Shown one piece after another: positions 40,625-49,121 of a stretch of DNA of 64,000 bases (position 1 is the first letter of the stretch; every line of letters begins with the position of its first letter). A model generated the notes under the pieces. It made no database searches, had not been told where the DNA came from, and was given only the letters and a program-made list of their open reading frames with translations. The stretch is from positions 2,312,001 to 2,376,000 of the forward strand of contig NZ_CP020330.1 of NCBI RefSeq assembly GCF_002043005.1, given 5' to 3'. Source of the DNA: Martelella mediterranea DSM 17316 (GTDB taxonomy: Bacteria > Pseudomonadota > Alphaproteobacteria > Rhizobiales > Rhizobiaceae). The position numbers were made by a program, and so were the translations under genes.

Positions 40625-41241
40625 GTCCATTCTCCTGCGATATTGAAGCCGCGCCCGGAAAGCAGCATCGCGGTCTCATAAAGCGGCAGGCCGATCACGG
40701 CGGAATGGGAGCCGACGAGCTGGCTGATAAAGGCTGCCGCCGGCCCCTGGATGGCGTAGCCGCCGGCCTTGCCGTCCCAATCGCGCGAGGCGAGATAGCC
40801 CGCCATTTCCTGTTTCGAAAGATGCTTGAAGGTGACGCGGGTTTCGACGACCCGCTCCTTGTGGCCGCTTTCGCCGACCGGGTGAACGCAGAGCCCGGTA
40901 TAGACCCTGTGCCCGCGCCCGGACAGAAGCGCCAGACAGGCGCTCGCCTGGTCCTCGGTCTCCGCCTTCGGCAGCACCCGCCGACCGACGGCCACCACCG
41001 TATCCGCCGCGATCACAAGCGCGCCCTGCCATTCGGGATCGCCCGCAAGTGCGCTGCAAACGGCCTCCGCCTTCTGCCGGGCAAGCCGACCGGCAAGCTG
41101 GCGCGGGGTTTCCTTTGCAAGCTGGCTTTCATCGATATCGGCGGGATAAACGCGGTCCGGCGTCACGCCGATCTGGGCGAGAAGCTCGACTCTGCGCGGC
41201 GACGCCGATGCCAGCACGAGTTTGGGGTTCGGTGCGGTCAA
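40621..41241 (-). CDS. maf: Maf-family nucleoside triphosphate pyrophosphatase
   Basis: Maf proteins hydrolyse dTTP/UTP or modified nucleotides and are linked to septation arrest. The 206-residue protein starts with LVLASASPRRVELLAQIG, the family signature, and has VIAADTVVAVGRRVLPKA (catalytic Asp) and GGYAIQGPAAAFI. It starts 25 bases after the infA stop and overlaps yacG by 4 bases, so all three are likely cotranscribed. Confidence 0.94.
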   Translation of the reverse strand: MTAPNPKLVLASASPRRVELLAQIGVTPDRVYPADIDESQLAKETPRQLAGRLARQKAEAVCSALAGDPEWQGALVIAADTVVAVGRRVLPKAETEDQASACLALLSGRGHRVYTGLCVHPVGESGHKERVVETRVTFKHLSKQEMAGYLASRDWDGKAGGYAIQGPAAAFISQLVGSHSAVIGLPLYETAMLLSGRGFNIAGEWT

Positions 41242-41266
41242 GCCGGATCCTCGGCGCCGGGCGCTT

Positions 41267-41485
41267 TTACTTGAAGCGGTAGGTGATGCGGCCCTTGGTC
41301 AGGTCATAGGGGGTCATCTCGACCAGGACCTTGTCGCCGGCGAGAACGCGGATGCGGTTCTTGCGCATGCGGCCAGCGGTGTGGGCGATGATTTCGTGCT
41401 CGTTTTCGAGCTTGACCCGGAAAGTCGCGTTCGGCAGAAGCTCGACGACGACGCCCGGAAATTCAAGTACTTCTTCTTTTGCCAT
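41267..41485 (-). CDS. infA: Translation initiation factor IF-1
   Basis: IF-1 occupies the ribosomal A site during initiation. The ATG at 41485 gives the canonical 72-residue protein starting [18 protein letters not shown] and ending GRITYRFK; it is a single OB-fold with RNA-contacting [13 protein letters not shown] longer frame to 41530 adds residues not found in the family. A 246-bp gap without a gene lies upstream. Confidence 0.97.
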   Translation of the reverse strand: MAKEEVLEFPGVVVELLPNATFRVKLENEHEIIAHTAGRMRKNRIRVLAGDKVLVEMTPYDLTKGRITYRFK

Positions 41486-41731
41486 GTATGTCGTTTCTTT
41501 TCCTTGTTGCGTTGCCGGAAGACCGGTCAAAACGCCACGACCCCGCAGGGGCTTGACGCCGGCGGGGAAGTGCCAGTTTCATTGAGTTGCAGCCCTGGCG
41601 CAGCGGGTGAACGCGCGGAGAACTGCGGGATTTGCGGCGGAACCTACACAATAGTTCGCCGTTTGTGAACCTTGTTTGCTGGCATGAACGCTTTTTGTTC
41701 CGTCCAGCCCGCAAGGCCTGCGCCGCGCCGA

Positions 41732-42205
41732 TCAGCCGCGCCAGTAGAGCACGCAAAACAGGGTGAAGAGCCGTCGCGCGGTGTCGAAATCCATCTCGAT
41801 CTTGCCCTTCAGCCGGTCCTGCAGCGTTTGCGAGCCTTCGTTGTGGACGCCGCGCCTGCCCATGTCGATCGCCTCGATCTTGGCGGGGGAGGCGGATTTG
41901 ATCGCTTCGTAATAGCTGTCGCAGATCATGAAATAGTCCTTCACGATCCGCCGGAACGGCGTCAGCGACAGAATATGGGTCGCGACCTTCTCGCCGTTTT
42001 CGAGCGTGATGTCGAACACCAGCCGCTTCTCGATGATCGAGAGCGTCAGCTTGTAGGGGCCGCCGGCATGGCCGACCGGTTTGAAGTGGTTTTCCTCCAG
42101 GAGATCGAAAATCGCGACCGCGCGTTCGTGCTCGACATCGGGCGAGGCCCGGCCGATGCTCTCGTCGAGTTCGACATCGCTCAGCCTGAATTCGCCCTCG
42201 CTCAT
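41732..42205 (-). CDS. UPF0262-family protein
   Basis: The 157-residue cytoplasmic protein matches the alphaproteobacterial UPF0262 family: [38 protein letters not shown] and the conserved [11 protein letters not shown]. Its function is unknown. The ATG at 42205 starts 2 bases after the hisD stop, so it is cotranscribed with hisD. Nothing similar to the tyrosine-phosphatase gene that I recall between it and infA in related genomes is seen. Confidence 0.9.
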   Translation of the reverse strand: MSEGEFRLSDVELDESIGRASPDVEHERAVAIFDLLEENHFKPVGHAGGPYKLTLSIIEKRLVFDITLENGEKVATHILSLTPFRRIVKDYFMICDSYYEAIKSASPAKIEAIDMGRRGVHNEGSQTLQDRLKGKIEMDFDTARRLFTLFCVLYWRG

Positions 42206-42207
42206 TG

Positions 42208-43506
42208 CTATTCCTTGCGGTTGAGGCGGATGGATACCGATCGCCCGTGGGCGGACAACCCTTCGCATTCTGCAAGCTCGATGGCCGCCGGCGCAAGCGC
42301 ATTCAGCTGGTCGGGGCCAAGTTTCAGGATCGAGGTGCGCTTCATGAAGTCGAGTACCGACAGGCCGGAGGAAAACCGGGCGGAGCGGGCGGTCGGCAGA
42401 ACATGGTTGGAGCCGCCGACATAATCGCCGATCGCCTCCGGCGTGAAATGGCCGACGAAGATGGCGCCGGCATTGCGCACGGAGGGGATCAGCGCGTCCG
42501 GGTCATCGACGGCGAGCTCCAGATGCTCCGGCGCGATGCGGTTTGCGATCGGCATGGCGGTATCGAGATCCGGCACGGTGATGATCGCGCCGAAATCGCG
42601 CCAGCTCGCAGCCGCGATCTCGGCCCGGGGCAACGTCTTCAACTGCCGCTCCACGGCCTCTTCAACGGCGCGGCCCAGTGCCGCATCGGTGGTGATCAGG
42701 ATCGCCTGCGCGCCGGTATCGTGTTCTGCTTGGGCCAGAAGATCGGCCGCGATCCAGTCGGGATTGTTGTCGCCGTCGGCGATCACCAGCACCTCGGAGG
42801 GGCCGGCGATCATGTCGATGCCGACCGTGCCGAACACGGCGCGCTTGGCGGCGGCCACATAGGCATTGCCGGGGCCGACGATCTTGGAGACCGGCGCGAT
42901 GGTTTCGGTGCCGTAGGCAAGGGCCGCCACCGCCTGTGCGCCGCCGATGCGGTAGATCTCAGTGACGCCGGCGATCTTGGCGGCCGCAAGCACGGCCGGA
43001 TTGACCGCGCCCTTCATCGCCGGCACCACCATGACGACGCGCTCCGCGCCCGCGACCTTCGCCGGAACCGCATTCATCAGAACCGAACTCGGATAGCTCG
43101 CCGTGCCGCCCGGCACGTAGAGCCCGACCGCCTCGACCGCCGTCCAGCGATGGCCGAGCCCGACACCGATATCGTCCTCGTAGAAATCGTCCTTCGGCAG
43201 TTGCCTTGCGTGGTGGCTGCGGATGCGCTTTTCGGAAAGAGTCAGCGCTTCGATCACCTTGGGGTCGACCGCCGCATGGGCGGCTTCGATCTCGTCCGCG
43301 CCGACCCGCATCGGGGTGACGGCCAAGTCGATGCTGTCGAAACGGGCCGAGTAATCGGCAAGGGCGGCATCCCCTTCGGCGCGCACGCGGGCGAGGATCG
43401 TCTCGACGACGTCGGAAACATCCTTCGAGACCTCGCGCTTCATCGAAAGCAGGTCCTTGAAGGCGCTCTCGAAACCGTCATCCGCCGCGTTTAGCCAGAT
43501 CGCCAT
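42208..43506 (-). CDS. hisD: Histidinol dehydrogenase
   Basis: HisD carries out the last two oxidations of histidine synthesis, histidinol to histidine. The ATG at 43506 (GAGG 5 bases upstream) gives 432 residues. Motifs include [19 protein letters not shown] (NAD region), [12 protein letters not shown], the zinc-site [17 protein letters not shown] and ISAE-type LELAVDDP. An ATG five codons earlier is possible but less well placed. No other his gene is adjacent. Confidence 0.96.
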   Translation of the reverse strand: MAIWLNAADDGFESAFKDLLSMKREVSKDVSDVVETILARVRAEGDAALADYSARFDSIDLAVTPMRVGADEIEAAHAAVDPKVIEALTLSEKRIRSHHARQLPKDDFYEDDIGVGLGHRWTAVEAVGLYVPGGTASYPSSVLMNAVPAKVAGAERVVMVVPAMKGAVNPAVLAAAKIAGVTEIYRIGGAQAVAALAYGTETIAPVSKIVGPGNAYVAAAKRAVFGTVGIDMIAGPSEVLVIADGDNNPDWIAADLLAQAEHDTGAQAILITTDAALGRAVEEAVERQLKTLPRAEIAAASWRDFGAIITVPDLDTAMPIANRIAPEHLELAVDDPDALIPSVRNAGAIFVGHFTPEAIGDYVGGSNHVLPTARSARFSSGLSVLDFMKRTSILKLGPDQLNALAPAAIELAECEGLSAHGRSVSIRLNRKE

Positions 43507-43550
43507 ATTTGCCTCGGTCACTCAATTGAAGAAAGGGTCAGCGGAAGGGT

Positions 43551-43991
43551 TCAGCGCGGGTGGTGCGGTCTGGCGCGGGCTTCCCAGCTACCGGAAAGAT
43601 CGCTCATCAGCGCCTCGATGCACTCGACATCCGCCACGATCTCGCCGCCGCCCGACAGCGTCAGCACGATCGAGCCTTCCGGCCCATCGCCGGTCTTCTC
43701 GAACTGGATCGACAGCAGATTGTTGACCGCGTCGCGGGCATCGCGTTCCAGCCCGATGCTGCGCACCGCCTTCACCCGCTTGAACACCAGCGCCGCGCGC
43801 CGCCGCTCGGGCTTTTTGAAGAAGCCGCGCTTCTTTTCCCAGACGAAACGGTTGGTGAGAAGCTGAAGCTGCCCGGCCACCTTGGAGAACGACACATCCG
43901 GCGAGAGAAAGACGGCATCCTGCATATGCGCCGAAATCACGGCGAGGTCTTCCTCGTCGAGCGCCATAAGCTTCAGGGGATCGGTCGTCAT
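43551..43991 (-). CDS. DUF2948-family protein
   Basis: The 146-residue protein starts LKLMALDEEDLAVISAHMQDAV, typical of DUF2948, with FVWEKKRGFF and RRRAALVFKRVKAVRSIG. It is soluble and of unknown function. The ATG at 43991 is preferred; the frame runs 43 codons further upstream but without family similarity. It lies upstream of hisD on the same strand with a 44-bp gap. Confidence 0.9.
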   Translation of the reverse strand: MTTDPLKLMALDEEDLAVISAHMQDAVFLSPDVSFSKVAGQLQLLTNRFVWEKKRGFFKKPERRRAALVFKRVKAVRSIGLERDARDAVNNLLSIQFEKTGDGPEGSIVLTLSGGGEIVADVECIEALMSDLSGSWEARARPHHPR

Positions 43992-44086
43992 TGCATAAAT
44001 TCCCGGCGATTGGTGTTTACACCGAGATAGAGCCAAGGGAGGGATTTCGCAACCGCTCGACCCCGTCCCCGGCCAGTTTATCGGCG

Positions 44087-45379
44087 TCAGTCGGAAATCC
44101 GCTCGATTTCGGCGCCGCAATTGGTGAGTTTTTCTTCCAGACGCTCGAAACCGCGGTCGAGATGGTAGACGCGCGAGACATTGGTTTCGCCCTTTGCGGC
44201 AAGCCCGGCGATTACCAAAGACACGGATGCGCGCAGATCGGTCGCCATCACCGGCGCGCCGTGGAGCTCCTTGACGCCGCGAATGGTCGCCGTCTGGCCG
44301 GACAGTGCGATATCGGCGCCGAGGCGTGCCAGTTCCTGCACATGCATGAACCGGTTTTCGAAAATGGTCTCGACGATCCGCGCCGTGCCCTTGGCGCGGG
44401 TCATCAGCGCCATGAACTGCGCCTGGAGGTCGGTCGGAAAACCGGGGTAGGGCTCGGTGGTGACGTCCACCGGGCAGATATCATCGCCGTGGCCGACGAT
44501 ATGGATGCCGGTTTCGGTGGTGGTGATCTCCGCGCCGGCGGCGCTCAGCGCGGCGAGTGCCGCCGAAAGCAGCTTGGCATCGGTATTTTCAAGCGTGACT
44601 TCGCCGCCGGTCATGGCGACCGCCATGGCATAGGTGCCGGTCTCGATCCGGTCCGGCAGCACGGTATGGCGCGCGCCGGAAAGCGAGGTGACGCCCTCGA
44701 TGGTGATCGTGGTCGTGCCCGCGCCCTCGATCTTCGCGCCCATGGCCTTCAGGCAGTTGGCGAGGTCGATGATTTCAGGTTCGCGCGCGGCGTTTTCCAG
44801 AACGGTGGTGCCATTGGCGAGCGTCGCAGCCATCATCAGCGTGTGGGTGGCGCCGACCGAGACCTTGGGGAACACATAGCGCCCGCCGGCAAGCCCGCCC
44901 TTGGGCGCCTTCGCCTCGACATAGCCGCTGTCGATCTCGATCTCCGCGCCCATCGCCTTGAGGCCCTCGATGAACAGGTCGACAGGGCGGGTGCCGATCG
45001 CGCAGCCGCCGGGCAGCGAGACCCGGGCAATGCCCTCGCGCGCCAGAAGCGGGCCGATGACCCAGAACGAGGCGCGCATCTTGCGCACCAGTTCATAGGA
45101 CGCGGTGGTGTCGGTAATCGTCGGGCAGGAGAAATGAATGGTGCGGGCATAGCCGTCGCCCTGGCGCTCGCGCCGGCCCTTGACCGAGATATCGACGCCA
45201 TGGCTGCCGAGAATGCGCATCAGCGATTCGACATCGGCCAGATGCGGCACGTTCTCCAGCGTCAGCGTGTCGCTGGTGAGCAGCGAGGCGATCATCAGAG
45301 GCAGGGCGGCGTTCTTCGCGCCGGAGATGGGGATGACGCCCTTGAGCGGGTTGCCGCCGACTACTCTGATTCTATCCAT
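44087..45379 (-). CDS. murA: UDP-N-acetylglucosamine 1-carboxyvinyltransferase
   Basis: MurA transfers enolpyruvate to UDP-GlcNAc, the first committed step of peptidoglycan synthesis. The 430-residue protein has [16 protein letters not shown] at the N-terminus and the active loop [14 protein letters not shown] with the catalytic Cys (position 115 in the E. coli protein), which is also the fosfomycin target, here intact. The late segment [15 protein letters not shown] is standard. It lies upstream of the DUF2948 gene on the same strand. Confidence 0.97.
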   Translation of the reverse strand: MDRIRVVGGNPLKGVIPISGAKNAALPLMIASLLTSDTLTLENVPHLADVESLMRILGSHGVDISVKGRRERQGDGYARTIHFSCPTITDTTASYELVRKMRASFWVIGPLLAREGIARVSLPGGCAIGTRPVDLFIEGLKAMGAEIEIDSGYVEAKAPKGGLAGGRYVFPKVSVGATHTLMMAATLANGTTVLENAAREPEIIDLANCLKAMGAKIEGAGTTTITIEGVTSLSGARHTVLPDRIETGTYAMAVAMTGGEVTLENTDAKLLSAALAALSAAGAEITTTETGIHIVGHGDDICPVDVTTEPYPGFPTDLQAQFMALMTRAKGTARIVETIFENRFMHVQELARLGADIALSGQTATIRGVKELHGAPVMATDLRASVSLVIAGLAAKGETNVSRVYHLDRGFERLEEKLTNCGAEIERISD

Positions 45380-45601
45380 ATGATGTCAATCCGGGGCAGG
45401 CCCGGCCTCTCCTTGAAGCTATGGGGCGTCGCATTAGACGAAACGGCCCGTATGATCAATCGCATTGGTTGACAAGTCGTTGCCGAAACCGGCGGATTTG
45501 CGCGAGATTGAATGAGTTGCGCGGGATAGGCCCAAGGGACCGGCCAAAAATGGCAGGGGCGTGGCGGACATGGCGGAAAGCGCCGGGTCAATTCGCCAGG
45601 G

Positions 45602-45787
45602 TTAATCCTCTGTGTTCTTCCGGCTACTGGAGGCCGGCAGGCCGTCGGTCTCGTCGGCCGCGCCCTTGCGGCGCGCGCGCGACTGCTGCTTGCGCCGCAT
45701 CAGGTTTTCCCTGAGCTTCTGCGCCGCGCGGGCCTTGCGTTCTTCTGCGGCGCGCTCGGATGCTTTCTTGCTCGGCTTGTCGTCCAT
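45602..45787 (-). CDS. Small highly charged protein, unknown function
   Basis: The 61-residue product is rich in Lys, Arg, Ala and Glu, with ERAAEERKARAAQKLRENLM predicted as a long amphipathic or coiled helix and a polar tail. No family is recognised. The ATG at 45787 is in a sensible place after a gap from tRNA-Thr. The composition alone would allow this frame to be spurious, but it is consistent with small conserved proteins next to murA in rhizobia. Confidence 0.55.
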   Translation of the reverse strand: MDDKPSKKASERAAEERKARAAQKLRENLMRRKQQSRARRKGAADETDGLPASSSRKNTED

Positions 45788-45927
45788 GGCTGTTATCGTT
45801 TCGGCAAAACGGTTGGGATCGGAAAGAATTATCCTGAAGCGTCTTGCACTCGAAGTCGAGCTATGGCAATAGGCCGCTTGCCTGCACCGGACCGGTGCCG
45901 GAAACCTTCCGCAAGTCGGAAATACGG

Positions 45928-46002
<75 letters not shown>

Positions 46003-46090
46003 GTCATAACTCACGTATCATTCCAAGAGTTTCGATCCGGCTGCGCTGGCTTCTGCCTGGTTGCGCGGCAGTTTTCTGCTTCCATTCCGG

Positions 46091-46160
46091 AGCCCTGCGT
46101 TTTTTGCATAGGCGCAATGCTCAAACGTCTCTGTTCGCGTTCGGATCAATCGATTATATC
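46091..46160 (+). promoter_or_regulatory. Upstream control region of the first DUF1127 gene
   Basis: A 22-bp block at 46091-46112 (AGCCCTGCGTT, 3 variable bases, TGCATAGG) is 18/22 identical to 46568-46589 before the second DUF1127 gene. A TATATC box (46155-46160) starts exactly 64 bases after the block start in both. This looks like an activator site plus -10 box. Confidence 0.55.
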
Positions 46161-46219
46161 CCGGGTCAAGACGAATTGATGAGCGTCAATCAGACGCTGC
46201 CGAACGAAGGAGAATGACA

Positions 46220-46363
46220 ATGGGTGTTACGCGCACTTTCAACAACTGGATGAAGTACCGCCAGACTGTTGCCGAGCTTGACCGCATGTCGACCCGCGAG
46301 CTCTCCGATCTCGGCATCAACCGTCAGGATATCCGTCGGGTTGCCCGCAAGGCTTCCTTCTGA
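46220..46363 (+). CDS. DUF1127 small basic protein, copy 1
   Basis: The 47-residue protein starts MGVTRTFNNWMKYRQTVAEL and contains LSDLGINRQDIRRVARKA, the Arg-rich signature of DUF1127 (YjiS-like). Relatives in alphaproteobacteria are stress-induced, and some bind RNA and influence small-RNA maturation. GAAGGAG precedes the ATG by about 7 bases. Three hairpins with CCTCC-rich loops follow within 150 bases, matching the known DUF1127-sRNA arrangement. It is too short for standard ORF cut-offs. Confidence 0.92.
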   Translation: MGVTRTFNNWMKYRQTVAELDRMSTRELSDLGINRQDIRRVARKASF

Positions 46364-46385
46364 CACGACAAAATTCGGAATTCGT

Positions 46386-46511
46386 GGGGCATCCTCCTCC
46401 TCCTCCCAAATGCCCCTCGATAGGTCGGTGATCCTCCTCCTCCTCCCAAATCACCGGCCAACCAAAATGACGCTCACCGGATCCTCCTCCCCCGGTGAGC
46501 GTTATTTTTTT
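46386..46511 (+). ncRNA. Tandem CCUCCUCCC-loop small RNAs (cuckoo-type)
   Basis: Three consecutive hairpins are visible: GGGGCA/TGCCCC (46386-46416), CGGTGA/TCACCG (46426-46456) and CGCTCACCGG/CCGGTGAGCG (46471-46501, then a T-run). Their loops are CCTCC repeats (the first two share TCCTCCTCCTCCTCCCAAA; the third is ATCCTCCTCCC). CCUCC is anti-Shine-Dalgarno. This organisation, downstream of a DUF1127 gene, is that of the CcsR/cuckoo RNA family in alphaproteobacteria, which regulate by pairing with ribosome sites or titrating factors. Processing from the DUF1127 transcript is inferred. Confidence 0.8.
46471..46511 (+). terminator. Rho-independent terminator of the DUF1127-sRNA unit
   Basis: A 10-bp perfect stem (CGCTCACCGG/CCGGTGAGCG) is followed by GTTATTTTTTT. 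The loop also carries the CCTCC motif, so the third hairpin doubles as terminator. Confidence 0.88.
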
Positions 46512-46567
46512 GTCTTGATGGCAGCGTCATGACCGATCCGCATCCCTCTTCCGTACCGGAAATATCA

Positions 46568-46637
46568 AGCCTTGCGTTCAGTGCATAGGACTGTTGCTTT
46601 TGCCTATCTGCCAGGCAGCCGTTGAAACGCCTATATC
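46568..46637 (+). promoter_or_regulatory. Upstream control region of the second DUF1127 gene
   Basis: The block AGCCTTGCGTT, 3 bases, TGCATAGG (46568-46589) mirrors that of copy 1, and TATATC (46632-46637) has the same 64-base offset. The sequence between them differs, so the spacing and motifs, not overall homology, are conserved. Confidence 0.55.
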
Positions 46638-46709
46638 GGGATTGTCGAAAGACAGGGATGCGCCGCAAGGAATGCGACGCCAGAAACCTTCAAACGAAGG
46701 GAGATAGAC

Positions 46710-46853
46710 ATGAGCATGGCACGTAGCTTCAACAGCTGGATGAAATACCGTCAGACCGTCAGCGAACTCAATCGCATGAACAGCCGCGAGCTGGCCGATC
46801 TCGGTATCAACCGCGAAGACATTCGTAACATTGCCCGCAAAGCGGTCAAGTAA
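46710..46853 (+). CDS. DUF1127 small basic protein, copy 2
   Basis: The 47-residue protein starts MSMARSFNSWMKYRQTVSEL and contains LADLGINREDIRNIARKA. It is a paralogue of the copy 490 bp upstream, with identical length. GAAGGGAG precedes the ATG. A GCCGCC/GGCGGC hairpin (46868-46886) and a strong CCTCCC-loop terminator follow. Confidence 0.92.
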   Translation: MSMARSFNSWMKYRQTVSELNRMNSRELADLGINREDIRNIARKAVK

Positions 46854-47202
46854 GCGATAGCGGTTCAGCCGCCCAAAGCCGGCGGCACATTTTTCCCCTG
46901 CGCCCTCTGCCCATCCTCCCGGGCAGGGGGCGTTCTTTTTGGGCCTAACGAATGCGCTTTCTTCGCGCGCGCGGACCAGCAGGCGCCGGCGTTTCCACCG
47001 CGCTCATCGCGTCAACCGTACCGAAATTTAAAAAATTAGCGTCTTGCCCAGCGCGGCAATGTCGCGTAACAAAGCGGCTATCGAATTTGTTTGTTAAGTT
47101 ACGTCTGCGCGAAAGCGCCCAGAACGATCTTCTATCAAAGTCGAGCAAATGCATGATGTAGATCATGTGATCTTTGAACGCACGATTTGAAAGGAAATCG
47201 TT
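46854..47202. other. 349-bp intergenic region: terminator and cold-shock leader
   Basis: It holds a small hairpin (46868-46886), the CCTCCC-loop terminator (46901-46940) and the probable leader of the cold-shock gene. A 16-bp palindrome CATGATGTAGATCATG at 47152-47167 could be an operator or RNA hairpin. No other gene is seen. Confidence 0.5.
46901..46940 (+). terminator. Terminator hairpin with CCTCCC loop after DUF1127 copy 2
   Basis: CGCCCTCTGCCC pairs with GGGCAGGGGGCG (12 bp, one G-T) around ATCCTCCC, followed by TTCTTTTT. The loop again has the anti-Shine-Dalgarno CCTCC, so this may be a single-copy cuckoo-type RNA as well as a terminator. Confidence 0.85.
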
Positions 47203-47412
47203 ATGAGCGTCGGAACCGTAAAATTCTTCAATTCCACCAAGGGCTATGGCTTCATCGAGCCGGAAGATGGCAGCAAGGACGTATTCGTTCACATCTCCGC
47301 CGTTGAGCGCTCCGGCATGACCACGCTTTCGGAAGGCCAGAAGGTCAATTTCGAAGTCGTCGCCGACCGCCGCACCGGCAAGAGCGCCGCTGAAAACCTC
47401 AGCGCCGCCTGA
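47203..47412 (+). CDS. Cold-shock domain protein
   Basis: The 69-residue protein is a single cold-shock OB-fold. It has the RNP1 motif KGYGFIEP and RNP2 VFVHISAV, with [13 protein letters not shown] at the N-terminus. It is an RNA chaperone that melts structure in the cold or stress. The ATG has GAAAGGAAATCG upstream. It stands alone between two terminators, with a leader that may respond to temperature. Confidence 0.95.
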   Translation: MSVGTVKFFNSTKGYGFIEPEDGSKDVFVHISAVERSGMTTLSEGQKVNFEVVADRRTGKSAAENLSAA

Positions 47413-47442
47413 TTGGCGAAAGCCATCGGCTGAAATTGAAAA

Positions 47443-47473
47443 CCCTCCGAGGCGATCGCTTCGGAGGGTTTTT
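47443..47473 (+). terminator. Terminator of the cold-shock gene
   Basis: CCCTCCGA pairs with TCGGAGGG around GGCGATCGCT, followed by TTTTT. The stem nearly repeats at 47685-47709. Confidence 0.85.
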
Positions 47474-47504
47474 GGTTTACTGACAAACCTATCCTTTTTT
47501 ACGG

Positions 47505-47709
47505 GCGTCATCCTCGGCCCTGTGCCGAGGATCTAACCACCTTTCCGCACGAGCGGCGTTGGCGTTTGGTCGTGGCGTGTAGTGAAATAGAGTTTTCGTC
47601 CGAGACGCTTGTCGTGTTGATACGTGCTTAGATGCTCGGGACAGGCCCGAGCATGACGGATGAGAGTGGGACGAATCCCGTCGGCCCTCCGAGGCGCCGC
47701 TTCGGAGGG
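47505..47709. repeat. Intergenic palindromic repeat cluster
   Basis: Two palindromes of the kind widespread in alphaproteobacteria occur here (ATCCTCGGCCCTGTGCCGAGGAT, about 47510-47532; ATGCTCGGGACAGGCCCGAGCAT, about 47631-47654), followed by a CCCTCCGA/TCGGAGGG hairpin (47685-47709), which on the minus strand lies just after the choloylglycine-hydrolase-type stop and may serve as its transcript end. Confidence 0.6.
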
Positions 47710-47728
47710 GTTGTCAGGGATCGATATG

Positions 47729-48832
47729 CTACTTGTCCGTGCCCAGTTCGGTTGCAGTCTCGTAGCCTTCCATCTCGATTGTCTTGATATCGGCGGCATC
47801 GAGGTCCTGCGCCTTCAGGTCGACAAAGCGGATGCTGCTGTTGTCGTAGGTGCGGAAATAGAAGCGCTGCTTCTCCAAGTCGTTGGCCGTCGTCCACTGC
47901 GTGTAATCCTGATGCACCTGGCCATCGGCGTCGGTTTCGCGGATCGCGCCCTTCGGAATATCGAAATTGTTCAGGATGTGGAACGCCTCAAAGACATCGT
48001 CCTCACTGGTCGCGCCCTGGTCCACGCCGGTCTGGAACAGCGCCGCGCGCACGAAACGCGAGGGTGAGGTGAAGTCGCCCGGCACGCCCAGCATGCCCGT
48101 GCCTTCTCCGAAGCCGGTGATCTTGACGTTGCCGAATTGCTTGGGTGGAACGTTGTCATAGCTCAGATTGACGTAGTTCTTCAGATTGGTCATGTGCCAG
48201 TCGAAGGGCGGGTTGTTGGTGATCACGCCGACTTCGTTGTCATGGATGTTCAACTCGCCGTCGACATATTCGACGACGATGGTGTTGCCGGCGGCGTCGG
48301 TGATGACATAGTGCAGCGGCAAAACGATACCGAAATGCGCGAAGGTGACCGGTGCCACGGTGATATCGGAAAGCGCGGCCTTGGCCTCCTCGACCGTCGC
48401 GAAATTATCGAGAATGTAGGAGCCGAGCTGCCAGGGGGCCAGCGTGCTGTTCTGCGCATCGGCGGTATAGGGCTGGTAGCCGGCCGACTGGCTGAAATAG
48501 AAGATGCCGATCGAAAGGCCCTTTTCGTTGAGGCCGTCGACGATGACCGGCATGTCGACGCCGTTGGTGCCCACACTTGCGTATTTCGAGGTCCAGGTCA
48601 GGCCGGGCTTGCCGTCCGGGGTTTCGCCGACGCGTTCGAAATTGCGCGGCGAGACGATCACGTTGGACTGAAGGTCGACGCCGAATTCCATCGTGCGCGC
48701 ACGCACGACCGAGCCGTCCTTGGCCATCAGCGTGATGCCGGTGCAGGCGTCCGCCGTCGAGGCAAGCAGCATTGTGGATGCCAGCGCGCCCGCCGTAAAT
48801 CGGATGCACTTGGAAATTTTCGTTCTGAACAT
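47729..48832 (-). CDS. Exported choloylglycine hydrolase / penicillin V acylase-family enzyme
   Basis: The 367-residue protein belongs to the N-terminal-nucleophile amidase family (linear amide hydrolases). A signal peptide (about residues 1-29, ending TADA) is followed directly by Cys30, which would become the nucleophile after cleavage. RARTMEFGVDL, LNEKGLSIGIFYFSQSAGY and VITNNPPFDWH are family segments. In gram-negative bacteria such enzymes may cleave acyl-homoserine lactones, bile salts or penicillin V; the substrate here is unknown. The ATG at 48832 is chosen because the signal begins there; upstream frame continuation to 48904 is unlikely. Confidence 0.9.
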   Translation of the reverse strand: MFRTKISKCIRFTAGALASTMLLASTADACTGITLMAKDGSVVRARTMEFGVDLQSNVIVSPRNFERVGETPDGKPGLTWTSKYASVGTNGVDMPVIVDGLNEKGLSIGIFYFSQSAGYQPYTADAQNSTLAPWQLGSYILDNFATVEEAKAALSDITVAPVTFAHFGIVLPLHYVITDAAGNTIVVEYVDGELNIHDNEVGVITNNPPFDWHMTNLKNYVNLSYDNVPPKQFGNVKITGFGEGTGMLGVPGDFTSPSRFVRAALFQTGVDQGATSEDDVFEAFHILNNFDIPKGAIRETDADGQVHQDYTQWTTANDLEKQRFYFRTYDNSSIRFVDLKAQDLDAADIKTIEMEGYETATELGTDK

Positions 48833-49059
48833 GGTCTTCTCCGGTGTTTCGGTGTCGGCCCTGTGTGTCGCCGGTCTCGGTCTCACAGGCGTTCTGGCGC
48901 GCAATAGCCGATGAAGACCGGGCTAGCAGATAGCGGTTTGCGCGTCTGCACACGTTAACGGAGAGCAGCGGGCCGCTGGCGCAATTCTCAGGGAATTATG
49001 CAATATAAACAATCGCCTGAGGGCTGGATGCCGGCGCGGCTGGTCGCTGGAGACACCAA

Positions 49060-49111
49060 AAAAAGTCCGACGCCTTTGAACGCGCGCATGGCTGCAGCCA
49101 CGCGCGCGCTG
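49060..49111 (-). terminator. Probable terminator of the SulP-universal stress unit
   Basis: On the minus strand, GCGCGCGTGGCTGCAGCCATGCGCGC forms a near-perfect stem (49081-49111), followed within about 15 bases by a run of seven T (CTTTTTTTGG). The gap between stem and T-tract makes it slightly atypical. Confidence 0.6.
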
Positions 49112-49121
49112 ATCCTTGGCA

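Larger units (their letters stand above)
47413..47728. other. 316-bp intergenic region: terminator and common palindromic repeats
   Basis: This region contains the cold-shock terminator, then repeat-like DNA with CATCCTCGGCCCTGTGCCGAGGATC (palindrome) and GATGCTCGGGACAGGCCCGAGCATGA, and a second CCCTCCGAGG hairpin near 47685. No gene is supported. Confidence 0.6.

Noticed and set aside
46945..47511. A 188-residue minus-strand frame across the cold-shock gene
   Set aside because: It overlaps the well-supported cold-shock gene and two terminators and has no recognisable domain.
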